Origin: Hordeum vulgare subsp. vulgare
Lineage: Eukaryota; Streptophyta; Magnoliopsida; Poales; Poaceae
Assembly: GCF_904849725.1 (NCBI RefSeq)
Contig: NC_058523.1
Span: 111,912,189-111,976,188 of the forward strand
Length of the DNA: 64,000 bases
Direction of reading: 5' to 3'
Under the pieces are notes generated by a model. The model saw only the letters and a list, made by a program, of their open reading frames with translations, ran no database searches and was not told where the DNA came from. A program made the translations under genes and the position numbers. This document shows, one piece after another, positions 10,108 through 21,568 of this stretch (the stretch's first letter is position 1; the number at the start of each line of letters is the position of its first letter).

Positions 10108-10527
10108 CTATATAATATTATAGAGAGAAGGATATTGCGTGGCTAGCGGCGTCTCCCCCAACCACGTATCCTCCGAGAATCTTGTTGACTCACCATTTTC
10201 ATCGATAAACTTAGACCTATGGAAGAAAACTCTTTTTGTTCTCATCAAGCCTTTCCAAAAAGATGAATCGTTGGGTCTCAAGGTGACTTGGGCCATGGTC
10301 TTAGCTTGTAGGTACTTATTTCGTAAAATTTGTACCCACATGCCTTCAGTCTCCACAGACAGTCTGAACAACCACTTACTGAGCAGACATCTGCTTTTTA
10401 CCGCTAAATTCTCAATCCCCAATCCTCCTTGGTCTTTGGGCCTACAAATAATATCCCATCTAGAAAGTCTATACTTTCTCTTAACCTCATCACTCCTCCA
10501 GAAGAAGCGGGATCTATAAAAGTACAA
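10108..10527 (-). pseudogene. LINE ORF2 connection segment
   Basis: Peptide with WDIICRPKDQGGLGIENL and related words, the conserved segment between reverse transcriptase and zf-RVT in plant LINEs. An overlapping frame at 10404-10628 continues it toward the RT (SYGGRLILINSLLTSM), showing a frameshift near 10530. Confidence 0.75.
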
Positions 10528-10692
10528 ACTTTTGCGTACCCTACAGGTATCTCAAAGAAGGATAGAAGGAACATCGACATGCTCGTGAGTAATGAATTAA
10601 TCAGTATTAGCCGCCCTCCGTAGGACATAAGCTTGCCCTTCCAGCAGCTTAGTTTTTTCTCGAAACGATCTTCAATACACTTCCACTCCTTG

Positions 10693-11316
10693 TTAGATAA
10701 TTTCGATGGTGAATTGTATGCCTAGATAACTGAATGGTAGGCTACCTAGTTCACATCTGAACAGTTGTTTGTACATATCTTGCTCTTCTTTGGCTCTCCC
10801 AAAGCTATACAATTCACTTTTATGAAATTTAATTTTCAAGCCGGACAATTGTTCGAACAAGCAAAGTATCGGTTTCATATTTCTAGCCTTTGCTATATCA
10901 TGTTCCATGAAAAGAATAGTATCATGTGCGTATTGAAGTATGGACACTCCACCATCCACTAGGTGTTGTACTAGTCCTCCTACGAGGCCTTCGTCTTTAA
11001 GCCTACTTATCATAATTGCCAACATATCCACAACTATATCAAATAGGACACGGTACATTGGATCTCCCCGCCGTAGACCTTTGTGCGTTTGGAAATGATG
11101 CCCAATGTCATCATTAACCTTAATTCCAACCCTACCTTTTTGTACAAAGGATTCAACGCGCTTCCTCCATAAGTCGTCAAAACCCTTCATACGTAGAGCT
11201 TGCTGTAGGAATGGCCATTTGACTTTGTCACACGCTTTCTCAAAATCCACCTTGAAGATAACCCCATCTAGTTTCTTCGAGTGAATTTCACGGAAGGTTT
11301 CATGAAGGACAACCAC
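10693..11316 (-). pseudogene. LINE reverse transcriptase domain, catalytic motif altered
   Basis: This open stretch of about 207 codons covers most of the RT palm. FKVDFEKA (first catalytic Asp, about residue 24) and GLRRGDP are kept. The catalytic YADD is changed to YAHD (residues 129-132, about 10921-10932), replacing one metal-binding Asp by His. Even without the flanking frameshifts the enzyme would be inactive. In life it would reverse transcribe LINE RNA at nicked chromosomal DNA. Confidence 0.85.
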
Positions 11317-11347
11317 ACCTGTCGCACTTTAGCTCTGAGTGCCCACT

Positions 11348-11897
11348 TCAACTCCTCCTCTCTGAGAAGCTGTTTGAGCTTTTGCTCAACCTCCGTTTTG
11401 ATGCCCGATCAGTTGCATCTAGTAATGAGGATTCAAATTTTACATCTAACTCGTTCATAAGGTTAAGAAGCCTTTCTTTTTCCACCTTATAAATTCCGCT
11501 TTTGTTCTTTTCCCAAACCCTTAGGAACTGCCTCAAGTGCCTAATCTTATTTTGCCATTTATCCACATTCGGTCTCCCCCTGTGGCCCTAGCCCATTCTC
11601 TAGCTATGAGGTCCATAAAGCCTTGTCTCTCAAACCAGGCTAATTTGAAAGAGAAAACATTCTTGTTGCCCACGCGTGTTTCTTCCCAGGAGTCAACTAG
11701 TAGTGGGTATGATCGGAGATCGCTCTTTGCAATGTTTGGACAGTCACCAGAAGGAATTTCTGTTCCCATTCCACACCAGCGAGAACCCGATCCAACTTCT
11801 CAAAAGTTTGGTTGGGTAGCGTGTTTTCCCAAGTAAACTTTCTGCCCGAGAGTTCAATCTCGCGCAAGTCTAAACTTTCGATGATAGTGTTAAACAT
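11348..11897 (-). pseudogene. LINE endonuclease end and linker, frameshifted
   Basis: Three overlapping minus-strand frames (11697-11897, 11533-11769, 11348-11566) give, in order, LREIELSGRKFTWEN (end of the AP-type endonuclease), FSFKLAWFERQGF and a Lys-rich linker. Each continues the last after a frameshift. Only the C-terminal edge of the endonuclease is left. Confidence 0.7.
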
Positions 11898-11944
11898 AAA
11901 TGACCATCTGCCATCAAAGTTATCAATATTTTTTCATCTCTCTA

Positions 11945-12185
11945 GTTGATCTATTACCCCATTTTGTTCTCATCGAAGCTTTTGTGGAATAAAATCCATG
12001 TCCTTCATCAAGGACCTGATTTTAGCAAAAAGGTGTCCATATGTTGAGAAGTCATTACTAGATAAAGTCGCCAACGCCTCAGAGGAATCCGATTAGACTA
12101 TGATTGGGGCTTCTGAGTGTTATATGACCAAAGACATGCCCCACATCTGTGCGTGAATCTATGCCTCTAGAGCATCAATGCAATT
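11945..12185 (-). pseudogene. RNase H-like (RVT_3) domain fragment
   Basis: Read on the minus strand in one frame, this gives an RNase H-like domain of plant retroelements: IHAQMWGM, SDSSEALATL, LMKDMDFIPQKLR and EQNGVIDQL, in the usual order. Three in-frame stops interrupt it. In plant LINEs this domain is C-terminal, yet here it lies 5' of the LINE, so it is a remnant of a different copy or a rearrangement. Confidence 0.65.
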
Positions 12186-12189
12186 AACT

Positions 12190-12628
12190 AAGTTACACTA
12201 AGCTACAAGCTTACGCTCCCATTATAAAATCCTATCGTATTGTTCTATGTTTATGAGTTTAAACCCTTATGGGAATTCTTGATGTATGACCTCATTCGTG
12301 AAGCACAGTGGGTGAGCGGTGCCTTTGACCCGGGCTATACTATGCCGAAGATCGGCTATTGGTTGTGCTCGATACGATTCCCGGTCTTTGTTGTTGTGGG
12401 TAAGTCGAGGTCGGTCTCCATCCCATCGAGTGGAAGAGTACCTTATGGATCCATAGATAGATCTTTTGCGACCTATTTTGTTGTCCAAGTCGTGACGTAG
12501 GTCATGTTTGCCCCTGGGCTGCGCATGTTTCTTTCCTTTCCCGCGGGGAGGCTCGGGTCTATACTCGGCGTCTCCGGCTGCTCTGTCGCGTCCTCGAGGT
12601 GGCCGATTGGGCTGGTCGTACTGTGTGC
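12190..12628. other. Unassigned stretch
   Basis: Mixed then GC-rich sequence with no recognised domain or repeat. It is the original host sequence into which COP-1 inserted. Confidence 0.3.
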
Positions 12629-12633
12629 GCGTG

Positions 12634-14275
12634 TGAAAGGACGTGGATGTCGCCTACACGGGGGGGGGGGGGGGGTGAATAGGCACTTTAAAATAATTAC
12701 GGTTTAGGCTTGAACAAATGCGGAATAAAACTAACGTTTAATTTGTCAAGCACAAAACCTAAAACAACTAGGCTCACCTATGTGCACCAACAACTTATGC
12801 TAAGCAAGATAAAAAATTAAGTGATAGCAAGATATATGACAAGAAACAATATGGCTATCACAAAGTAAGGTGCATAAGTAAAGGGTTCGGGTAAGAGATA
12901 ACCGAGGCACACGGAGACGACGATGTATCCCGAAGTTCACACCCTTGCAGATGCTAATCTCCGTTTGGAGCGGTGTGGAGGAACAATGCTCCCCAGGATG
13001 CCACTAAGGCTACCGTAATCTCCTCACGCCCTCGCACAATGCAAGATGCCGTGATTCCACTAAGGGACCCTTGAGGGCGGTCACTGAACCCGTACAAACA
13101 AGGTTGGGGCAATCTCCACAACTTAATTGGAGGCTCCCAACAACACCATGAAGCTTCACCACAATGGCATATGGCTTCGAGGTGACCGCAAATGCTCGGG
13201 GAAATCTCCACAACTTAATTGGAGACCCCGACGCTTTCCCGGAGCTTTACACCATAATGATTGAGCTCCGAGGCACCACCAAGCTTCTAGGGGTACCAAG
13301 TACCCAAGGGTAATAAGCTTTTCAACTTCTCACTTTCACGTATCACCGTGGAGAACTCAAACCGATGCAACTAATGCAATGGCAAGAACACACGAAGTGG
13401 TCAAGTCCCTCACACTCAAATCCCTCCACAACAACAAAAGCTATGGAGAAATATGAGAGGAAGAAGAAGGAGCTCACAAAGAACTCCAAGATCAAGACCC
13501 AAGGGGTTCCCCTCACATAGAGGAGAAAGTGATTGCTGGAGATGTGGATATAGACCTCCTCTCTCTTTTCCCTCAATAACTAGCAAGAATCATTGGAGGG
13601 ATTGAGAGTTAGCAAGCTCTAAGAAGGTCAACAATGGGGGGAAGAACACGAGCTCAACGGATAGATAAGGTCCAATGGGGAATAAGACCTCCTTTATATA
13701 GTGGGGGAACTAATCCAGCCGTTACCCCCACTCACAGCCCGAATGGAGCGGTACTACCGCTCCCAGAACGTGTGAGGGAGCAGTACTACCACCCGGGAGC
13801 GGTATTAAAAAATTACTACCGCTCCGGGGGCGGTACTACCGCTCACACCAGGAGCGGTACTACGCTGGATACTGAAACTGCTCTAACTTTCGCATACGAA
13901 CTCCGAATTGAGCAAACTCAAGCTTGTTGAATTCACAATGAAAAGAGCTATCCAACACCGATATGAAATCTTAAGAACATGCAGTTAGAAAAGGCCAATG
14001 ATATAGAGAAGTGAGACCTCTATGAATGAAGAACTGACAAAAACTTCCAACATCGAAAACATCATAGAAGATGCATATGGACTCCGTTTTCGATGAACTC
14101 GAGCTTGTCATGAAGATGACCATAAGCCCTAAAACTCACAAAGAGAAACACCAAACAAGAACCAAGAAATATGATGCAGGGATGCAAATGGTTTGAACTC
14201 TCAACGAACGATACGATCAAGCTACTCACTTGAGAGCCCCCCTTGACAGTACGACAGTCTATCCTAAAATAGAAA
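12634..14275 (-). repeat. 3' LTR of COP-1 (left copy)
   Basis: Homologous to 16916-18246 plus 29485-29823. It carries a run of G at 12661-12676 near its end and a cluster of GAGCGGTACTACCGCTC-like palindromes at 13745-13865. Homology to the right LTR stops at 14275, although the right LTR goes on for about 670 bp more, so this copy lacks the outer U3 part. Confidence 0.75.
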
Positions 14276-14463
14276 ACCTATCAAGGGCAAGTAACTAACA
14301 ATGTAAAAAATGTAAGTACAAGTTACCGTAAGGAGGCACATTAGATATAAGATAGAAACTCGATAATATAAATGACTTGGCTTGAGATAATATCAATGAT
14401 GAAGACCCCTTAATTCTTCATTATGTATCCACGTCTCCAATGTCCTCAAATATCACCTATTGA
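14276..14463 (-). other. COP-1 untranslated segment between gag and 3' LTR
   Basis: AT-rich, non-coding. No clear polypurine tract next to the LTR remnant. Confidence 0.4.
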
Positions 14464-15111
14464 TCAAGTTTGAGCTTGCTGGTCCCCAACCATGTTGGGT
14501 CCTAAGAGGCTAGTCACAATAGGCTTGGATACCCAAATGGTTCTTTTCTTTACACCATTTTGAGTACGAACAAACTTGGCAAACACATTGCCAACCTTAT
14601 ACTTCCCAAGATAATATATATAATCAATAATGATTGGGTTGGATAAATTACCTCTCATGCAAGAAGAAGCGAAGTGACCCTTCTCACAACATAAGTAGCA
14701 ACATCTACCCTTTACTTTCTTCCCAATTGATTTCTCAACTTGAGGAGTGTTGGTTTGAGTCCTCTTGGGGAGAGTCCTTTCTTCAACTTGTGATTGAGTA
14801 TGCGTTTGAACTTGCGGCCGCTTCCCTTGTTGCTTGTGACTTTTGGGCTTCTTCTTTAATGGGCAAGATCTAACATGTGCCCTTCAATTTTGCACTTGAA
14901 GCAAACAACCTTGGCCAAATTCTTGACTTGTTCTTGGCCCTTCTTCTTGAATATTTTGGACTTCTTCTTGTTGGAGTTGAATCCAAGTCCATCTTTGTCA
15001 TTTGGGGATTTTTGCCCACACAAGACATTGTTGAGTGTGGACATTCCTTCATGACTCTTTCCAACTCTTTCTTCAAAGAAGTGACTTGGGCCTTGAGCTC
15101 TTTGATTTCCT
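14464..15111 (-). pseudogene. COP-1 gag C-terminal part, broken
   Basis: Several minus-strand frames together encode the zinc-knuckle end of gag. At 14856-15044 CFKCKIEGHMLDLAH is a C-x2-C-x4-H knuckle that has lost its last Cys. A second Cys/His cluster lies near 14670-14710 and the 14464-14658 frame gives the terminal WVSKPIVTSLLGPNM block. At least two frameshifts separate it from the main gag frame. Confidence 0.65.
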
Positions 15112-16860
15112 CTACATGCTTAGAATGAACACAAGTACTAGAGGAAGTATATGCATGGAAAGTAATTCATCACAAGATGTAGCAACATTATGAGTAGATG
15201 AATTACGAGGACTAGCACATGTCAATATAACATTTTGACTAGAAGTAGTGCTAATGTCCACATGAGGCTCAATTGATGTTACCTTGGTAGTAATAGCCTC
15301 ATGAGCTAATTTTAGCACATTATGGGATACTAGAAGATCCTCATGAGAGATTGTGAGCATTACATGACTTTCTTGCAATTTCCCATAATTGCAAGATATC
15401 AACTCAAGTTGAGCCCTTAGCTCAACATTCTCCTTTAATATGGATGCTTCACAAGAAAGAGAGTTAGTAGCACAAGCATCATCATTAACAACAAGAGGAG
15501 AAGGCAACTTGGCAAGCTCTTTAGCATAAGAAGCTTCAAGTTGGGCATGAGACTCGGTGAGATCGATGAGCGAACTTTTAATATCCCTTGAGCCATTTTC
15601 GAGGTGCTCATATTCCTCAAGGAGTTTAGCATGAGCAACTTCAAGCTTATCATTTTTAGTTCTAAAATCATTAGACACCTCGAGGGCTCTTTCATGGCAT
15701 TCCTTTAATCTAGATAATTCTAGAGCAAAGGTCTCCTCAAGAGATTCCTTGGTGGTTTGTTCATTTTCAAGAGCTTGGGATAGCTCCGCTATCTCATTAG
15801 CGTAATCACGCTCATGACCTTCCATTGTCTCAATGGTGACCTCATGCTCCTCGAGATGAGCTTCCAACTCCTCAATGTATTTCTTGCCCTCAGTGGAAAT
15901 AGACATGATTTCCATGAAGTTGGAACAAGCAAGTTTATTCTTATAAAGAGATTTAAAAATCATTTCACCCTTAATTTTTAAGGATGCAACATTATCACTC
16001 TCTTCATAATTACCCTCATCCTCATCATCATCATCATCATCATCATCATCAAGAGATATATTAGGATTCAAGGTAGGAGATACTTTTGAAGCCTTAGCCA
16101 TAAAGAAAAAGCGAGAAACAATAGATGATGTTGTAGGATCCCTTGAAGCATCACTTAAGGCCACATCTTGTTCCATGGATTGATGAATTTCCTCTACATT
16201 GTTAGCACAACAACTCGAGGAAATTGATACATTTTTATCATGGCAACAAGATATATAAAGCATATCATCATGAGATTTAGTCAAGCAGTTTTTACATGAT
16301 ATGCAAGGACTATCAACACAAGCATGTAAAACATTTAGAGTGCTTGAAGTGTTAATGCCCAAAGATGAAGCATTGCAATAATATAGTGATGAAGGATCAT
16401 CAAGAGTAAGCCCGCTATCATCATTGCAATGATCACCACTACTCACCATATCATTAACTTGTGGAAATCCACATGTAGGTGAAGTAGATGAAGTTGAGAA
16501 GACCACACGGCTGGAGGTGGAGGGAGAACAATGATTCCCACAAATATCGGACACACCATATTTATCTTTAAGCTTTGTCCAGAACTCATGAGCATCCCGG
16601 AATGGCATGAGTTGAAATATAACTACATTGCTCAAAGCATCAAAAAGCACATTAGAAGCTTCAACATTGAGATAAGAGTTTTTCTCATCCTCTAAAGATA
16701 TATTTTGAGAATCCTTTGGAGGAGGAAAACCCATATCTACAATTCGCTCCAAATTTGGGTCCATGACCCTAAAGTGATTAAGCATGCGAATTACCCAAAC
16801 ATCAAAATTTGTGCCATCGAAACTAAGAATGTCAGAGAATCCTAATCCCCTAGTTGACAT
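15112..16860 (-). CDS. COP-1 gag-like protein, 582 codons, truncated by frameshift
   Basis: Gag packages element RNA in cytoplasmic particles. The ATG at 16860 follows the primer site by about 40 bp. Residues 10-105 contain FDGTNFDVWVIRML and AHEFWTKLKDKYG, the UBN2-type gag core. The middle is Ser/Cys-rich. A run of Asp at about 16020-16055 comes from a TCA/ATC trinucleotide repeat. The last 200 residues are predicted to be coiled coil, rich in Glu and Leu. The frame ends at 15112 upstream of the zinc knuckles, so a native product is not expected. No pol follows. Confidence 0.7.
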   Translation of the reverse strand: MSTRGLGFSDILSFDGTNFDVWVIRMLNHFRVMDPNLERIVDMGFPPPKDSQNISLEDEKNSYLNVEASNVLFDALSNVVIFQLMPFRDAHEFWTKLKDKYGVSDICGNHCSPSTSSRVVFSTSSTSPTCGFPQVNDMVSSGDHCNDDSGLTLDDPSSLYYCNASSLGINTSSTLNVLHACVDSPCISCKNCLTKSHDDMLYISCCHDKNVSISSSCCANNVEEIHQSMEQDVALSDASRDPTTSSIVSRFFFMAKASKVSPTLNPNISLDDDDDDDDDEDEGNYEESDNVASLKIKGEMIFKSLYKNKLACSNFMEIMSISTEGKKYIEELEAHLEEHEVTIETMEGHERDYANEIAELSQALENEQTTKESLEETFALELSRLKECHERALEVSNDFRTKNDKLEVAHAKLLEEYEHLENGSRDIKSSLIDLTESHAQLEASYAKELAKLPSPLVVNDDACATNSLSCEASILKENVELRAQLELISCNYGKLQESHVMLTISHEDLLVSHNVLKLAHEAITTKVTSIEPHVDISTTSSQNVILTCASPRNSSTHNVATSCDELLSMHILPLVLVFILSM

Positions 16861-16900
16861 CCTTACTCTCTAGGTGGTTAAACCTAATAATGAGAGACCT

Positions 16901-16913
16901 AGCTTTGATACCA
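16901..16913 (-). other. COP-1 primer-binding site (tRNA-iMet type)
   Basis: On the minus strand TGGTATCAAAGCT, two bases from the LTR end at 16916. It resembles the initiator-tRNA-Met complement with one mismatch. Confidence 0.8.
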
Positions 16914-18246
16914 ATTGAAAGGACGTGGATGTCGCCTAGAGAGGGGGTCAATAGGCGCTTTAAAATAATTATGGTTTAGTCTTTAACAAATGCGGAATAA
17001 AACTAACTTTTAATTTGTCAAGCACAAAACCTAAAAGAACTAGGCTCACCTATGTGCACCAAAAACTTATGCTAAGCAAGATAAACAACTAAGTGATAAC
17101 AAAATATATGACAAGAAAGAATATGACTATCACAAAGTAAGGTGCATAAGTAAAGGGTTCGGGTAAGAGATAATCGAGGCACGCGGAGACGACGATGTAT
17201 CTTGAAGTTCACACCCTTGCGGATGCTAATCTCCGTTTGGAGCGGTGTGGAGGCACAATGCTCCTCAAGATGCCACTAAGGCCACCGTAATCTCCTCACG
17301 CCCTCGCACAATGCAAGATGCCGTGATTCCACTAAGGGACCCTTGAGGGCAGTCACCGAACCCGTACAAACAATGTTGGGGCAATCTACACAACTTAATT
17401 GGAGGCTCCCAACAACACCACGAAGCTTCACCATAATGGCATATGGCTTCGAGGTGACCACAAATGCTTGGGGCAATCTCCACAACTTAATTGGAGAACC
17501 CGACGCTTGCCCGGAGCTTTACACCACAATGATTGAGCTCCGTGGCACCACCAAGATTCTAGGGGTACCAAGTACCCAAGGGTAATAAGCTTCTCAACTT
17601 CTTACTTCCACGTATCACCTTGGAGACCTCAAACCGATGCAACTAATGAAATGGCAAGAACACACGAAGTGGTCATATCCCTCACACTCAAATCCCTCCA
17701 CAACAATAAAAGTTATGGAGAAATATGAGAGGAAGAACAACAAGCTCACCAAGAAATCCAAGATCAAGATCCAAGGGGTTCCCGTCACATAGAGGAGAAA
17801 GTGATTGGTGGAGATGTGGATCTAGATCTCCTCTCTCTTTTCCCTCAGAAACTAGCAAGAATCATTGCAGGGATTGAGAGTTAGCAAGCTCTAAGAAGGT
17901 CAACAATGGGGGAAGAAAACGAGCTCAACGGATAGATAAGGTCCAATGGGGGAGAAGACCTCCTTTATATAGTGGGGGAACGAATCCAACCGTTACCCTC
18001 ACTCACAGCCCGACTAGAGCGGTACTACCGCTGCTCGGAGCAGTACTACCGCTCCCAGAACATCTGAGGGAGCGGTAGTAAAAAATAACTACCGCTCCGG
18101 GGGCGGTACTACCGCTCTAGGAGCGGTACTACCACTCGCACCAGGAGTGGTACTACCGCTGGATACTGAAACTGCTCTAACTTTCGCATACAAACTCCGA
18201 ATCGAGCAAACTCGAGCTTATTGAATTCACAATGACAAGATCTATC

Positions 18247-19642
18247 TGATAACACACAAGTATAGGGGATCGCAATAGTTTTCGAGGGTAGAGTATTCAA
18301 CCCAAATTTGTTGATTCGACACAAGGGGAAGTAAAAGAATATTCTCGAGTATTAGCAGTTGAGTTGTCAATTCAACCACACCTGAAAGACTTAGTATCTG
18401 CAGCAAAGTAGTGTGATAGCAAAAATAGCAACGGTAATAGTAGCAGTAGTGACAACAGTAGCGGTAACAGTAGCAGCAGCGACATCAGTAGCAGCAAAGT
18501 AACATAGCAAGGACCAGTAGGAAAAACTCGTAGGCATTGGATCGGGGATGGATAATTATGCCGGATGACATTCATCATGCAATAGTTATAACATCGGGAG
18601 ATATGTAACTAGCTCCAGTTCGTCAATATAATGTAGGCATGCATTCTGTATATAGTCATACGTGCTTATGGAAAAGAACTTGCATGACATCTATTGTCCA
18701 TCCCTCCCGTGGCAGCAGGGTCCTAATGGAAACTACGGGATATTAAGGTTCTCCTTTTAATAGAGAACCGGAACAAAGCATTAGCACTTAGTGAATACAT
18801 GAACTCCTCATACTATGGTCATCTCCGGGAGTGGTTCCAGCTATTGTCACTCCGGGGTTGCCGGGTCATAACACATAGTAGGTGACTACAACTTGCAAGA
18901 TAGTATCAATACCACACATATATTGATGAGAACATAATAGGTTCAGATCTAAAATCATGGCACTAGGGCCCTAGTGACAAGCATTAAGCATGGCAAAGCA
19001 GTAGCAACATCAATCTCAGAACATAGTGGATACTAGGGATCAATCCCCATCAAAACTAACTCGATTACATGATAGATCTCATCCAACCCATCATCGTACA
19101 ACAAGCCTACGATGAGATTACTCACGAACGGTGAAGAGCATCATGGAATTGGCGATGAAGGAAGGTTGATGATGACGACGGTAAGGATCTCCCCTCTCCG
19201 AAGCCCAGAACGGACTCCACATCTGCCATCCAGAGGAAGAATAGGTGGTGGCGGCACCTCCGTATCGTAAAACACGATGAACTCTTCTCCTTGATTTTTT
19301 TCTGGGCGAAAGGGGCTAAATAGAGCTGGAGTTGGAGGCAGCGGAGCGCCGAGGTCCCCACAAGCCTGCTAGGCGCGGCCAGGGGGGCGCCTCCTGGGCT
19401 TGTCGGCTCCTCGCTCCACGCCTCTGGTTGATTCTTGAGCCAGTATTTTTTATATATTCCACAAAAAATCCTCGTAAATTTCCAGGTCATTCCGAGAACT
19501 TTTACTTCTACGCAAAAACAACACCATGGCAATTCTGCTGAAAACAGCGTTAGTACGGGTTAGTTCTATTCAAATCATGCAAATTAGAGTCAAAAAAAAG
19601 GGCAAAAGAGTTTGGAAAAGTAGATACAATGGAGACGTATCA
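18247..19642 (-). repeat. 3' LTR of GYP-A
   Basis: 1396 bp. In element sense it starts TGATACGTCTCC. A GC-rich inverted repeat lies at 19355-19410 and a TATA-like CTATTTAG box at 19316-19323 just after it. An AGT/AGC trinucleotide-rich stretch lies at 18420-18500 and varies in length between copies. Confidence 0.85.
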
Positions 19643-19657
19643 ACTCCCCCAAGCTTA
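19643..19657 (-). other. GYP-A polypurine tract
   Basis: On the minus strand TAAGCTTGGGGGAGT directly before the 3' LTR. The same position in GYP-B has a similar purine run. It primes plus-strand DNA synthesis. Confidence 0.7.
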
Positions 19658-21568
19658 AAGCCTTGCTTGTCCTCAAGCAATTCAGTTGACCAACTGAAAG
19701 AGACAAAAGAAAAACTTTTACAAACTCCGTTTGATCTTGTTGTTGTAACTATGTCTAACTCATATTCAGATTTTGAGCAAGATCATAAGCAAACCACATA
19801 AGCAATGACATTTAGGTCTCAAGATGTACTCATATCAATGTCACAATCAACTAGCGAGCAATAATAATAAGTTTCAAACGTCAACACTTCAATCAAAATA
19901 ATCATGAAGCAATATGAACAGATGGTATCTTGCTAGCTCTTTCTGAGACCGCAAAACATAAATGCAGAGCACCTTCAAAGACCAAGGGCTGACTGAACAT
20001 TGTAATTCATGGCAAATAAGATCCAGTCACAGTCATACTCAATATCAATTAATAGCATAGCATAAAAATGACGCAGGTGCTCTATAATTGGTGCCTTTTG
20101 AAAGAAGAGGATGACTCAACAGAAATGTAAATAGATAGGCCCTTCGTAGAGGGAAGCATTGATTTGAAGAGGTGCCAGAGCTCAAGCTTTGAAAACAGAG
20201 ATAAATAATTTTGGGTGGCATGCTTTCATTGTCAACGCGATGACCAAGAGTTTTCACCATCTTCCATGCTACACATACTATAGGCGGTTCCCAAGTAGAA
20301 AAGTAAAGTTTTGACTCCCCCACCACCGATCAATCACACTCCACGACTAGCCGAATACTTGGGTGCCATCCATACCAACAACAATCGAGGGGGAGTTTTG
20401 TTTGCAATTATCTTTTTGATTTGAGCATGGAACTGGGCATTCCAATTACCGGCCCCTTTCTCGTGAGTGATAGTGAATAAACACATATCGAGGATAACAC
20501 GCCTAGCATGGAAGGTACTGATCGCCCCTCGTCACCACATGAGCGGTTCGAGCATGCAAAACAGATTATTTCTTGAAGGTTTAGAGAGTGGCACATGCAA
20601 ATTTACTTGGAACGACAGGTAGATACCGCATATAGGTAGGCATGGTGGACTCATATGGAACAACTTTGGGTTTATGGAAGTGGATGCACAAGCAGTATTC
20701 CCGCTTAGTACAAGTGAAGGCTAGCAAAAGAATGGGAAGCGACCAACTAGAGAGCGACAACAGTCATCAATATGCATTGAAATTAACCAACATCGAGTGC
20801 AAGCATGAGTAGGACATAGATCACCATAAACATGAATATCATAGAGGCTATGCTGATTTTGTTTCAACTACATGCGTAAACATGTGCCAAGTCAAGCCAC
20901 TTGAATCATTCAAAGGAGGATACCATCCTATCATACTACATCACAATCATCTTGAAATTCATGTTGGCATCCAAGACAAACGATTATAAGCCCCTAGCTA
21001 ATTAAGCATGGCATCAGAAACTATGATCTCTCACAACAAAGCTGAATCAGGAATGATGAGCTAGTCATATTTACAAAAACAAAATAGATCGAGTTCATAC
21101 CAGCTTTTCCAGGCTCAGTCACTTCATCATATATCGTCATTATTGCCTTTCACTTGCACGACCGAATGATGTGAACAATAATAAGAGTGTTCGTGCATTG
21201 GACTAAGCTGGAATCTGCAAGCAAACACAAAGGAGAAGACAAAGTAATATGGCTCTTTGACAGATAACCAGATATGCATGCAAGAGCCACTAACATTGTA
21301 ACCATGGTCTTCTACCTTGACCCAAAGAAAAAGAAAACTATTTACACGGGAAAGCTCCCAACAAGCAAAAGAAGAACAGGAAATATTTTTGGGTTTTCTC
21401 TATCTAAACAAACACACGAGAAGACAGCAAGAAAAAGAAATATACTGGCATGGATGATACAGTGGCAAGGTGTGAACACCGACTATCAAAGTGAAAGTGT
21501 GAGCATGAATATAAAGTCGGTGAGAAACATGTACTCCCACAAGCTTAGGCTTTTGGCCTAAGTTGGTC
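19658..21568 (-). other. GYP-A 3' non-coding internal region
   Basis: About 1.9 kb without a long ORF. It is homologous in opposite orientation to 59115-61034 of GYP-B, so the tail is an ancestral part of the family. Confidence 0.6.

Larger units (their letters stand above)
9160..11930 (-). mobile_element. Degraded, 5'-truncated LINE (non-LTR retrotransposon)
   Basis: In minus-strand order the region holds the end of an endonuclease domain, a linker, reverse transcriptase, the connection region and a zf-RVT zinc finger, then a 3' tail. The tail has ATGATGCAGAGGCCGG (near 9183-9203) and then CCTTTTCTAAAAG, typical of plant LINE 3' ends. The 5' part, including ORF1 and most of the endonuclease, is missing, as is usual for LINEs. 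Multiple stops and frameshifts make it dead. Confidence 0.85.

Noticed and set aside
16018..16056. ATC/TCA trinucleotide array as a possible CRISPR-like or satellite array
   Set aside because: It is a simple microsatellite inside gag coding an Asp run. There are no spacers.
18420..18500. AGT/AGC-rich stretch in GYP-A LTRs giving Leu-rich minus-strand ORFs
   Set aside because: Simple repeat within an LTR. The ORFs (18372-18578, 26173-26592) have no start context or domain and vary with repeat length.
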